A stretch of 15,273 nucleotides of DNA from an uncultured Acetatifactor sp. (GTDB taxonomy: Bacteria > Bacillota > Clostridia > Lachnospirales > Lachnospiraceae): NCBI GenBank assembly GCA_910578995.1, contig CAJTSY010000054.1, positions 7,835-23,107 of the forward strand, in the 5' to 3' direction. The position numbers and the translations under genes were made by a program. Shown here piece by piece: positions 8,227-15,273 of this stretch. Each line of letters starts with the position of its first letter. The first letter of the stretch is position 1. Below the pieces are notes generated by a model. It saw nothing but the letters and a program-made list of their open reading frames with translations, made no database searches and had not been told where the DNA came from.

Positions 8227-9444
8227 ATGGCGAAATATACCTGTCCGTACTGCATGACGGAACATGAGATGAACGACGTGGAATTCAGGTGTCTGAACAG
8301 CCACGGGAAATGCATGACGGAACCCGACGTGCCCTACACCCTCTACGAAGGGGGAGATCCCAACCGGCCGAAGATGATGAACAAGGTATTCCGGCCCAGG
8401 ACAAAGGGATTTAAATTTATTAACAAGATGTTTATGCCCGTACAGGAGGAATGCCCTGAGTGTAGGGAAGTTTCAGAGTTCAGGCTGTGTCCCGACTGCC
8501 ACAATATCCTGCCGCCCAACATTCACGAGAATGAAGACATGATCATCTCCGTGGTGGGAACCCGTGACTCGGGAAAGAGCCACTATATCGGCGTGCTGAT
8601 CGACGAGCTTCAGAAACACATCTGCCCGAAGATCTTCGGCGCGGGATTTATGGAGACGGACAAGGAGGTAAGGGATCATTATGTGAAAACCTATTATTAC
8701 CCCCTTTACAGCCTGAACCAGCCCCTGGAGCTGACCAACCCCAATGAAAAGCAGAAACCGCTGATCTACGAGCTGCAGCTGGGCAGGGGAAAGAAGGGCT
8801 ACAAGACGCTGACCTTTATCTTTTATGATACTGCGGGAGAGAATTATGACGACCTGATGACCATGAGCACCCTGAACAAATATATCTGTAAGTCCGCAGG
8901 CATTATTTTCCTGGTGGATCCCACCCAGGTGGAGGAAGTCAGGGACCGCATGGATGAGGACAAGATGAACAGCGCCTCCACCATTTCCTGGGACGAGATC
9001 GTCACCAGGACGCCGGATGCCACCATCGGCAGGGTGGCAAAGCTGATCAGGCAGTCCAGGGGATGGGGGATGAACAGCAAGAAGCCCATAGACATTCCCG
9101 TGGCCATGGCCTTTTCCAAGCTGGATGCCATCATGGATCTGCTGCCTCCGGGATGCACCGTGGCGGAGCCGGGAAGCAGCATCCGGGAGGGGGCCTACAA
9201 CCGGGAGGAGACCAGGGTGATCAATACCGAGATCAGCGCCCTTCTGGAGAACTGGGGAGAGCGGCGCATCACCACAATGATGCAGAGGAATTTTAGTAAT
9301 TACGCCTATTTCGGCGTGTCTGCCCTGGGGCAGGGACCCGAGAAAGCAGGGGATACCGGCGGGGCGAGGAAGATTCAGAAACCCAGGCCCCACCGGGTGG
9401 AGGATCCGTTCCTGTGGATCATGGACCAGAACCATTTGTTGTAG
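8227..9444 (+). CDS. Zinc-ribbon TRAFAC-type GTPase (DO-GTPase-like)
   Basis: A 405-residue cytosolic protein. The N-terminus carries one Cys cluster (C6, C9, C22, C29) and then a zinc ribbon (C76/C79, C88/C91). The GTPase domain follows: P-loop GTRDSGKS (111-118), the D-x-x-G switch DTAGE (D201-G204), a buried strand IIFLVDPTQ, and SKLD (297-300) at the guanine-recognition N/T-K-x-D site, with Ser in the first position. Together with a GAP1-like gene 25 nt downstream, this fits the double-GTPase (DO-GTPase) families that Aravind and colleagues linked to GAP1 proteins. Guanine specificity is probable, not proven. AGGAGAAAA before the ATG lies in the right flank of hairpin element B. It would serve as the nucleotide switch of the locus (inference). 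Confidence 0.88.
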   Translation: MAKYTCPYCMTEHEMNDVEFRCLNSHGKCMTEPDVPYTLYEGGDPNRPKMMNKVFRPRTKGFKFINKMFMPVQEECPECREVSEFRLCPDCHNILPPNIHENEDMIISVVGTRDSGKSHYIGVLIDELQKHICPKIFGAGFMETDKEVRDHYVKTYYYPLYSLNQPLELTNPNEKQKPLIYELQLGRGKKGYKTLTFIFYDTAGENYDDLMTMSTLNKYICKSAGIIFLVDPTQVEEVRDRMDEDKMNSASTISWDEIVTRTPDATIGRVAKLIRQSRGWGMNSKKPIDIPVAMAFSKLDAIMDLLPPGCTVAEPGSSIREGAYNREETRVINTEISALLENWGERRITTMMQRNFSNYAYFGVSALGQGPEKAGDTGGARKIQKPRPHRVEDPFLWIMDQNHLL

Positions 9445-9469
9445 GCAGATTTCGGAGAGGAGGGAGAAG

Positions 9470-11791
9470 ATGGGGATAAAACAAGCGATCTATACCTCGT
9501 GCAAGACGGGTATAGAGGGAAAGAGCGGGGTGTGCCTTTACTCCATGAGTGAATCCCTGAACGTGGCCTCGAAAAAGCGCTTTGAGGCCGACAGCTTATA
9601 CAGGAAGGATTATAAATGCCGGCTGCCCATAGAAGAACTGCCGCTGAGTTTTTTCACGGGGGTGGATGAAACCGGCGCATTTTACATCCAACAGGTGAGA
9701 TCGGTTCTGGACTACAGTTCCGGCGGGCGCACGGGAAATGTGCTGAGCCAGATGATGCTGTATGAGAACCCCCGGGAGATGAAACGTCCGGCCATGGCTT
9801 ACTACGAAGGTCCTGATTTCAGAAGCGCCATGAGGGAGGAGGAACTTCAGTCCATGAACCGTCCGGAATACCTGCCGGAACTGGAGGAGCTCACACCGGG
9901 CAGCAGAACCGGTTTTGAGGAGATATGCAGGTTCCTGAAGCCGGAAGCAGGCGACGGGGAGGGGAACCGGGAGGAGACGGAGCAGCTGCGTCGGAGAAGG
10001 CAGGAGGCGCTCCAGCACCTGACCGCGGCGGTAATTCGCGCCCATCGGGAGAAGAGGACCGTGGTGGTGATGGATACTGCGGAGAACATTGTGATGTGGA
10101 TGGCGGCTGTTACATACTGCCTTCCAATGGAACTGAACTGCCAGCTGACGCTGGCAACCTATGCCTTCGATCCGGAGGCAGCGGGACTCGATCTGTGCGG
10201 ATATGTGGAAGGTGTATCGGATTCCAATTTCCTGGGTTCCAGGCATGACTACAGCATTGTGTTCGATATGGGGAAATTTGATTACCCGCCCCAGGACATT
10301 TCCAGCGGATTTTTTAACAATATCAAGATGGCCATGCTGCTGGGCAGCGATGAGTATATCGAGCAGTTTAATGCATTTGTGGACAGCCGCCGTTTTTCAG
10401 CCTTTGGGGATGAACTCTATCTGGCCTATGAAGTATATGCGTTTCTGGACAGCGGTGAGATGGTGGATGAGACCAAATATTCGCTTTCCCAGGTATGTGA
10501 CTTTGCGAAACAGTGGCTGGTCGGCGGAGAGATCAATACCTTTACGGAACAGCTGCTGCAGCAGTTCTCCTCCCGGAAAAGGGCGCAGCCGGAGGAAATC
10601 AAGCTGCTGGTGTCGGTTATGATGCAGAATCCTCTTCCGGAGATGACGGCCTGGCTTCTGGAGATGGATGCCAGACAGAATGAGGACATTCTCTCTCCAA
10701 AGCTTCTGGACGTGGTGTGGAACGGGTATATCGCCGCACAGTATGCCGGGAATCCGGGCAATATGGCCGCCTTGGAGACCCTGCTGCAGCAGAGCCCGGA
10801 GCGCAGCACACAGCTTATGAATTTCCAGGTGAGACGCACCGGGGCGGACGGTATGGCGAAATTCCGGGAAAATCTGCTCAGGACACTGGATCCCCTGACG
10901 GGAAGGTGGACGGCGGACTCGGAAAAGGTCCTGGAAAAATATGAGGATTTTATCCAGGATACCTGGCAGGATGAGGAGAGATTCGGCAGGGAGCTGGAGC
11001 TGATCTGTTTCCTGATGGAGCTTAAGAAGAACAGCAGCCAGATCCAGAGGGTGGCAGAGAATGTGGCTGCCCGCTTCCCTATGACGGATCCCGAGATCTC
11101 CGAGAAGAACAAGCTCTTCCGGAAAGGGAAGGGAAGGGAATATGTGACGGTCATCGGGAAGAGCGAGATTGATCTCTACGGACTGGCGGATACGCTTCTG
11201 GACTATGCCGCGGATACCCGCTCGGACATCGACTTTGCAAGAGTCAGTCTGTATCTGGCGGGTGTGGATCTGTGGATGGTATACTTCAGTGTGGATAGAT
11301 TTGACTTTGCCCGGACCAGGAACCGGCTGACGGAGGAATTTGTGGATAGTCCCATTGATACGGGGAATATTTCCGTCCGGGAGATGAAGGATTATTTCCG
11401 TTGGATCAGGATTCCGCTGGACGAGACCGTCTTCACCAGGGACAGTTTTGATATTCTGTTTGGGGCATATCATATGATGGAGCTCCAGCGCTATATGCTT
11501 GCCGGCCTGCTGATGGACTGGATGACCGGAGATTTTGACAAGAAATACAGCGGGAAGGAAATAGGAGGCTTTCTATATTTCTGCTATGAAACGGATCGGG
11601 AAGGGTACCGGCAGGTGCTGACGGAGAAACTGGAGGGTATGAAAAAAGCCGACCTCCAGGCGGTCAGCGAGTATTTTGCGCAGGACCCGGATGGGTATGA
11701 CAGGAATTTCAGGCCGTATCTGGACAGTATATGTGGGAATAAGCAAAAGAAAGGGACAATCATTCATAAATTGTTTGGCAGGGACTCATGA
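9470..11791 (+). CDS. GTPase-associated protein 1 (GAP1)-like protein
   Basis: A 773-residue protein without signal peptide or clear membrane segments. Its start, QAIYTSCKTGIEGKSGVCLY then SMSESL, resembles the GAP1-N2 domain as I remember it; the rest would be the middle and C-terminal GAP1 domains (helical, about 200-770). A charged stretch (GDGEGNREETEQLRRRRQ, about 160-180) may be a flexible joint. A strong binding site (GAGAGGAGGG, 9455-9464) sits just upstream, and the gene is 25 nt after the GTPase stop, as expected for a partner. In known loci these proteins always travel with DO-GTPases, but their biochemistry has not been shown to my knowledge. The name means association, not proven GTPase activation. 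Its TGA overlaps the next start codon (ATGA, 11788-11791). Confidence 0.8.
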   Translation: MGIKQAIYTSCKTGIEGKSGVCLYSMSESLNVASKKRFEADSLYRKDYKCRLPIEELPLSFFTGVDETGAFYIQQVRSVLDYSSGGRTGNVLSQMMLYENPREMKRPAMAYYEGPDFRSAMREEELQSMNRPEYLPELEELTPGSRTGFEEICRFLKPEAGDGEGNREETEQLRRRRQEALQHLTAAVIRAHREKRTVVVMDTAENIVMWMAAVTYCLPMELNCQLTLATYAFDPEAAGLDLCGYVEGVSDSNFLGSRHDYSIVFDMGKFDYPPQDISSGFFNNIKMAMLLGSDEYIEQFNAFVDSRRFSAFGDELYLAYEVYAFLDSGEMVDETKYSLSQVCDFAKQWLVGGEINTFTEQLLQQFSSRKRAQPEEIKLLVSVMMQNPLPEMTAWLLEMDARQNEDILSPKLLDVVWNGYIAAQYAGNPGNMAALETLLQQSPERSTQLMNFQVRRTGADGMAKFRENLLRTLDPLTGRWTADSEKVLEKYEDFIQDTWQDEERFGRELELICFLMELKKNSSQIQRVAENVAARFPMTDPEISEKNKLFRKGKGREYVTVIGKSEIDLYGLADTLLDYAADTRSDIDFARVSLYLAGVDLWMVYFSVDRFDFARTRNRLTEEFVDSPIDTGNISVREMKDYFRWIRIPLDETVFTRDSFDILFGAYHMMELQRYMLAGLLMDWMTGDFDKKYSGKEIGGFLYFCYETDREGYRQVLTEKLEGMKKADLQAVSEYFAQDPDGYDRNFRPYLDSICGNKQKKGTIIHKLFGRDS

Positions 11792-12789
11792 AATATTTGA
11801 TGGAAGAACTGGGAGACGAAGAGAGAGCGATATATGGCAGGATTACGGAAGGACTGGGGCGGTCCGACAAAAAGCTCGCTCTGCCGGCCTGCAGCGACCA
11901 GGTGATCCGGGGGCTGTGGGATCTGGTGAAGCGGAATGAGCCGGGACTGTTTTACGTGGATTTCAGGGATCTGGACTGCTCCTTTTCATCGAGATCAGTG
12001 ACGGTCAGGCCCCGGTACCTGTATGCAAAGCCGGAGAGCGACGCCATGCTGGGGAAACTGGAACAGAAACGGGAGCAGGTGCTGAGGGGATATACGGGGA
12101 CGAGCGCCGCCCAGGCCACGGAATATGTCCATGACTGGCTTGCGGAGAATGTCAGGTATGACTATGCGGCAGTCCAGACACAGGCCGTTCCGGATGCCAC
12201 CACCATTGTGGGCGGGCTGCTGAAGGAATATGCCGTCTGCGAGGGGATCGCCAAAACGGTGCGGTATCTTCTGGAACCCCTGGGGGTGGAAGCGCTGGTG
12301 GTATCGGGGGAGGCCGACGTGCCGGAGGGAAATACGGGAATGGACGGCAGGAGGCACTGTTGGAACCTGAACCGGATTGAGGGCGTTTTTTACCACATGG
12401 ACGTGACCTGGGACCTGAAGGAGGTAACCCCCCTGAATACGGTGATGCATACCTTCTGCAATGTTGACGACGGAACCATAATCATAAACCATGACTGGGA
12501 TTTTGTGGGATATCCCAAGGCGCCGGACATGGCCCAGAATTACTACATGCGCAGGGGATGCTACATCAGATCCCGACAGGCTTTTGAGCGCTATGTGGAG
12601 CAGTGCCTGGCCCGGGGGGACGGCATGATTTCGGTGAAATTTGACGCCACGGCCGGTTTTCCGGACGACGGAGGAACCTGTATCGTCAATATGGTGATGA
12701 AAATCCTGGAAAAACTTGACATGGAGAAAAAGATCAGTTATGTCTACGACTGTGAGAATACCATGTTCACAGTGGTTCTGGGTGTCTGA
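11788..12789 (+). CDS. Transglutaminase-like cysteine enzyme, cytosolic
   Basis: A 333-residue protein. The transglutaminase-like core (about 105-215) shows the expected order: an AAQATEYVHDWLAENVRYDY helix, Cys151 in YAVCEGIAKTVRYLL, His190 in RRHCWNLNRI, and Asp205 in YHMDVTWD. This gives an apparently complete Cys-His-Asp triad. Family members act as peptidases, amidases or cross-linking enzymes on proteins or cell wall. Many bacterial ones are secreted, but this one has no signal peptide. It overlaps the GAP1-like gene by 4 nt (ATGA), so translation is coupled, and it should work in the cytosol with the GTPase module. An effector or protein-modifying role is an inference. The N-terminal about 100 residues and the C-terminal about 100 residues are not recognised. 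Confidence 0.87.
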   Translation: MKYLMEELGDEERAIYGRITEGLGRSDKKLALPACSDQVIRGLWDLVKRNEPGLFYVDFRDLDCSFSSRSVTVRPRYLYAKPESDAMLGKLEQKREQVLRGYTGTSAAQATEYVHDWLAENVRYDYAAVQTQAVPDATTIVGGLLKEYAVCEGIAKTVRYLLEPLGVEALVVSGEADVPEGNTGMDGRRHCWNLNRIEGVFYHMDVTWDLKEVTPLNTVMHTFCNVDDGTIIINHDWDFVGYPKAPDMAQNYYMRRGCYIRSRQAFERYVEQCLARGDGMISVKFDATAGFPDDGGTCIVNMVMKILEKLDMEKKISYVYDCENTMFTVVLGV

Positions 12790-12802
12790 GGGGAGACGGA
12801 GG

Positions 12803-13570
12803 ATGAAGAGACAATACGGAAGAAATCAGTGGAAGGTCACCCTGCTGAACCTGGGAGTGATACTGCTTATCATCCTGGTTCTGGCAGCGGCAGTGTTTTT
12901 TGCCTATCCCCATGTAAAACCGGTATGGGACGAGTTCCGGGCAGAGCGGGAAGCCGCGAAACTGGAGGAAGAGGCCCGTGGGGAAGGGGAACCGGGAGAG
13001 GAATCCGGCGGCGGCGAATTTTCCGCGGCCATGGCGCAGTCCGGAAATGATCAGGCTGACGGGGAAACCGGAGGAGAAGAGGTCCCAGGGGAAGGAAGTC
13101 CGGAGGAAAATCCCGGGGAGTCTGTTTACGGGGAAGAAGGTTCCGGGGAAGATCTGGGGGAAGGAGACCAGGGGGAACCGGAGGAAGAGAAGATCCACAG
13201 GTACGAATTTGTGCCCTCTGACGGAAACTGGGAGGAGGCGATGGCAGCCGCTTTGGAGGCAGGCGGGTATCTGGTTACCATTACCAGTCCGGAGGAGGAA
13301 TATGAGATCGAACAGCTGATGGAACAGCAGGAAGGCTATATTGTGGTATGGCTTGGGGCAAGCAAACTGTCCGGTGATTTCGCATGGGAGAACGGGGAGG
13401 CCTGGGTATATGACAACTGGGCGGAAGGGGAACCCAACAATGAGACAGGCAGCGAAGATTTTCTCCTGATGTACAGGGTCAAGCAGGTCTGGTGCTGGAA
13501 TGATGTGGACGTAGACGTTTCTGCTTATTATAAGGGACGTATGGGCTATATCATTGAGTATGAGGAATAA
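12803..13570 (+). CDS. Membrane-anchored C-type-lectin-like (CTLD) protein
   Basis: I start at ATG 12803, preceded by GGAGACGGAGG and 13 nt after the previous stop; a longer frame from 12716 would overlap the transglutaminase gene. The 255-residue product has a basic cytoplasmic start (MKRQYGRNQWK), one hydrophobic segment (about 12-35), a Glu/Gly-rich stalk (about 45-128) and an outer CTLD (about 130-255). The CTLD shows WEEAMAAALEAGGYLVTI, WLGA, the calcium/sugar-type triplet E210-P211-N212 and W232-N233-D234, ending GYIIEYEE. The usual CTLD disulfide cysteines are missing, which is common in bacterial copies. Topology is N-inside by the positive-inside rule. EPN in animal lectins favours mannose-type sugars; whether that holds here is unknown. 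The anchor resembles that of the gene at 13721. Confidence 0.88.
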   Translation: MKRQYGRNQWKVTLLNLGVILLIILVLAAAVFFAYPHVKPVWDEFRAEREAAKLEEEARGEGEPGEESGGGEFSAAMAQSGNDQADGETGGEEVPGEGSPEENPGESVYGEEGSGEDLGEGDQGEPEEEKIHRYEFVPSDGNWEEAMAAALEAGGYLVTITSPEEEYEIEQLMEQQEGYIVVWLGASKLSGDFAWENGEAWVYDNWAEGEPNNETGSEDFLLMYRVKQVWCWNDVDVDVSAYYKGRMGYIIEYEE

Positions 13571-13571
13571 G

Positions 13572-13631
13572 AGCCATGGCGCCTTCGGTGAGAGAGCGGC
13601 ATACGGCTGCATCATTGAGTACGAGATATAA
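13572..13631 (+). pseudogene. Remnant of a second CTLD C-terminus
   Basis: Right after the CTLD stop, in another frame, 19 codons read SHGAFGERAAYGCIIEYEI and then TAA (13629-13631). This looks like the end of a lectin-like domain and repeats the end of the gene just before it: GGCTGCATCATTGAGTACGA matches GGCTATATCATTGAGTATGA at 13543-13562 at 17 of 20 bases. There is no start codon or binding site of its own. The likely origin is deletion between tandem CTLD genes, or duplication of the gene end (inference). Confidence 0.6.
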
Positions 13632-13720
13632 GGGCGGACGAATGGGGAGACGCAGAGCGTATCGGAAACAGGGAGTCGTAGCGGAAAGAATGTGGGAATC
13701 ACAGTAGAAGAGGAAGAAGT

Positions 13721-14812
13721 ATGGCAAATTTAAACAGATACGGAAAAAATGCCTGGAAGGTAGTCGCTTTGAACTGGACAGTCAGGCTGGCAATTCTGGC
13801 AGTGATAGGGGCGGCATTGTTTTTTGGGTATCAGAAGCTTGCACCGGTGATATTCGACAAGGTGGAGGAATGGAAGGCGGCGATGGCTTCCAACGAGGAG
13901 GAAACAGAATCCGGGGAGGAAAACAACGGTATAGGAACAGCGCTGCCGCAGGATGCGGAATTGGCGCCGGTCTATCATTGGGATTTCAGCGTCGGAATGG
14001 AGGAACAGATCTCCGGTATTTCCTGCACGCCTTGCGGGGATGCCCGAATTGTGGAAATGGAAGACCCCGGCGCGCCGGTGAGGGCCGCCTTGTACCTGGA
14101 CGGGGACGGAGACTATATCGACTGCGGAAAGGAAATCCAGTTTGACCGGGATTTCACCCTGAATACCCTGGTAAACTGCAGCGATGTGAATAAGGACTAT
14201 ACCGCCATCATAGGTAAATATGAGACAGAGAGCGAAGGCCCCCTTGTGCTGGCCATCCGCCAGGGACATGTGAACTGCTGGGTGATATCGGACAGTTATA
14301 AGGATGATTTTGAAGGCGGGAAAGTATTGGAACCGGATACCTGGTATGACATTACAGTAGTGTATGAGCAGGGGCAGATGCGGATCTACGTGGACGGAAT
14401 GTTTGACGGACAGGCGGATGTGGGTACCTTGAACGTGAATGAAGACACTATAACCATCGGACGCCAGGCGGCGCTCCACGATTCGGATGAAGAGTACGCC
14501 GGATATATCGGGAAAATCACCGTCTACAACAAGGCTATGACGCCGGAGGAGGTAGGGGAGATGGCAGTTGCAAATCTGCATCCCCAGCCGGAGGGCGGTT
14601 CCGGAATGCTGATGACGGTAACCGCAGGGGCCCTGAATGTGAGGACGGAGCCAAGTACCAGCGGGGATATCGTGGCTGAGCTGCACAACGGGGAAAAGGT
14701 GGAAGTCCTGGGGGATCTTTCGGACGACTGGATTTACATCCGCTGTATTGAACGGAATAACGAGGAAGGGTATGCGTCTGCCAAATACCTGGCTCCGGCG
14801 GACGGCCAGTAA
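13721..14812 (+). CDS. Membrane-anchored LamG plus SH3b protein
   Basis: A 363-residue protein with AGGA 7 nt before the ATG. The short basic start (NLNRYGKNAWK) is followed by a hydrophobic segment (about 18-37) and a stalk shorter and less acidic than its neighbour's (about 50-82). A LamG/concanavalin-like domain (about 84-283) shows ALYLDGDGDYIDCG, a FTLNTLV strand, TWYDITVVYEQGQMRIYVDG and IGKITVYNKAMTPEEV. The last part (about 296-360) is a bacterial SH3 domain (ALNVRTEPSTSGDIV, then WIYIRCI, EGYASAKYL). LamG domains of this kind bind glycans or proteins, and SH3b domains often bind cell wall peptides, so the outer part probably touches wall or surface ligands. The first about 50 residues match the CTLD protein at 22 of 49 positions, so the anchor is a shared module. 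It sits 150 nt after the CTLD gene. Confidence 0.9.
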   Translation: MANLNRYGKNAWKVVALNWTVRLAILAVIGAALFFGYQKLAPVIFDKVEEWKAAMASNEEETESGEENNGIGTALPQDAELAPVYHWDFSVGMEEQISGISCTPCGDARIVEMEDPGAPVRAALYLDGDGDYIDCGKEIQFDRDFTLNTLVNCSDVNKDYTAIIGKYETESEGPLVLAIRQGHVNCWVISDSYKDDFEGGKVLEPDTWYDITVVYEQGQMRIYVDGMFDGQADVGTLNVNEDTITIGRQAALHDSDEEYAGYIGKITVYNKAMTPEEVGEMAVANLHPQPEGGSGMLMTVTAGALNVRTEPSTSGDIVAELHNGEKVEVLGDLSDDWIYIRCIERNNEEGYASAKYLAPADGQ

Positions 14813-14945
14813 GGCGGAAAAAGACAGCGGAAGCGCTCGGGATGTTTTAATCCGGGGTCGGGCGGGGAACTCGAGTTACCGTTTATCTGGCGCCGTCGTA
14901 AAATCCGGGGTGTAAACGGCAGGATGGAAAGGTTGTGGGCTGGAT
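14813..14945 (+). other. Spacer with weak repeats
   Basis: A 133-nt gap holding a 10-bp direct repeat, AATCCGGGGT (14849-14858 and 14902-14911), and a 7-bp inverted pair, CCGTTTA / TAAACGG (14879-14885 and 14913-14919). There is no T-run, so it does not look like a normal terminator, and I see no convincing promoter. It lacks the GGAACT flanks of hairpin elements A and B. Confidence 0.4.
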
Positions 14946-15273
14946 ATGAGAAGAAGGAGAAGAAAAAGAAGACTGAAAAGGGCGGTTCGCAGCCTGCTGC
15001 TGTTTTCCGTGATGGTTCTGGCCACGGTGGGGGCCTGCTTTCTGATTCCCAGGCTGGTGGAAACCGGGGAAGAGGGGGCGGGCGGACAGCCCGTGACGGG
15101 AGGAATTCCGGCGGACGGGGAAGGCGGAGCGGCGGATCCGGAGGGAGCCGGCGGGGAGAAGCAGGATCCGGAAGACGGAAGTGCGGCTTCGGGGGACGGA
15201 ACCGGGACAGGCGGGATGCCAGGTGAATCCGGAACGGGAAGCGGGGGAACCGGGACGGACCGGCCGTCCGGAG
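14946..15273 (+). CDS. Membrane-anchored protein with Gly-rich stalk (3' end outside window)
   Basis: ATG 14946 opens a frame that runs without a stop to the edge (109 codons). It is the first start after an in-frame TAA at 14913. The product begins MRRRRRKRRLKRAVRS, then a hydrophobic segment (about 16-34), then a Gly/Pro/Glu/Asp-rich stalk. This is the layout of the two upstream proteins: basic inside, one membrane pass, low-complexity stalk, and presumably an outer domain beyond the window. The anchor sequence differs from the other two. VGAC (28-31) resembles a lipobox, so a lipoprotein is an alternative. The binding site is weak (AAAGG, 13 nt upstream). An overlapping frame from 14924 closes at 15226, but its product is an arginine-glycine string typical of a misread GC-rich frame. 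Confidence 0.75.
   Translation, partial: MRRRRRKRRLKRAVRSLLLFSVMVLATVGACFLIPRLVETGEEGAGGQPVTGGIPADGEGGAADPEGAGGEKQDPEDGSAASGDGTGTGGMPGESGTGSGGTGTDRPSG

Noticed and set aside
14924..15226. Small protein of Lys/Arg/Gly composition at the right edge
   Set aside because: It overlaps the frame from 14946, which has a proper basic-hydrophobic-stalk layout; its own product is low-complexity and unlike any protein type here.

Overview
The window is a densely packed stretch read entirely on the + strand, with purine-rich coding strands and strong AGGAG-type ribosome binding sites. GC looks well above half by eye. The protein types suggest a Clostridia-class Firmicute, most likely a Lachnospiraceae-like gut anaerobe. 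That placement is an inference from style and gene content; no rRNA or marker gene is present to prove it.

Left part (1-8097), a chaperone module: a GrpE-like nucleotide exchange factor that runs off the left edge and begins with 26-residue tandem repeats; a lid-less Hsp70 (1162-2835); a second Hsp70 whose lid is replaced by a von Willebrand A (vWA) domain with an intact metal site (2985-5060); and a 1007-residue protein with a J-domain-like start lacking HPD, a double zinc ribbon, helical repeats and several FN3-like domains (5074-8097).

Middle part (8227-12789), a GTPase module: a zinc-ribbon TRAFAC-type GTPase, a large protein resembling GTPase-associated protein 1 (GAP1), and a cytosolic transglutaminase-like cysteine enzyme whose start overlaps the GAP1 stop.

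Right part (12803-15273), a surface module: three membrane-anchored proteins with a short basic cytoplasmic start, one hydrophobic segment, an acidic or glycine-rich stalk and an outer domain (a C-type-lectin-like domain; a LamG plus SH3b pair; the third is cut by the window edge). The first two share a recognisable anchor sequence. A broken lectin-like C-terminus lies between them.

Two spacers, each just before a gene (2836-2984 and 8098-8226), hold long hairpins with 20-nt arms inside very similar flanks; these look like two copies of one kind of element.

Proposed joint role (inference): extracellular sensor domains signal to a cytosolic chaperone (Hsp70, Hsp70-vWA, GrpE-like, J-like) and GTPase/GAP1 switch, with the transglutaminase-like enzyme as a possible effector. 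vWA plus GTPase plus GAP1 recalls the NTPase-centred conflict systems proposed by the Aravind group. A dedicated Hsp70 set inside such a locus is the part that looks least described.
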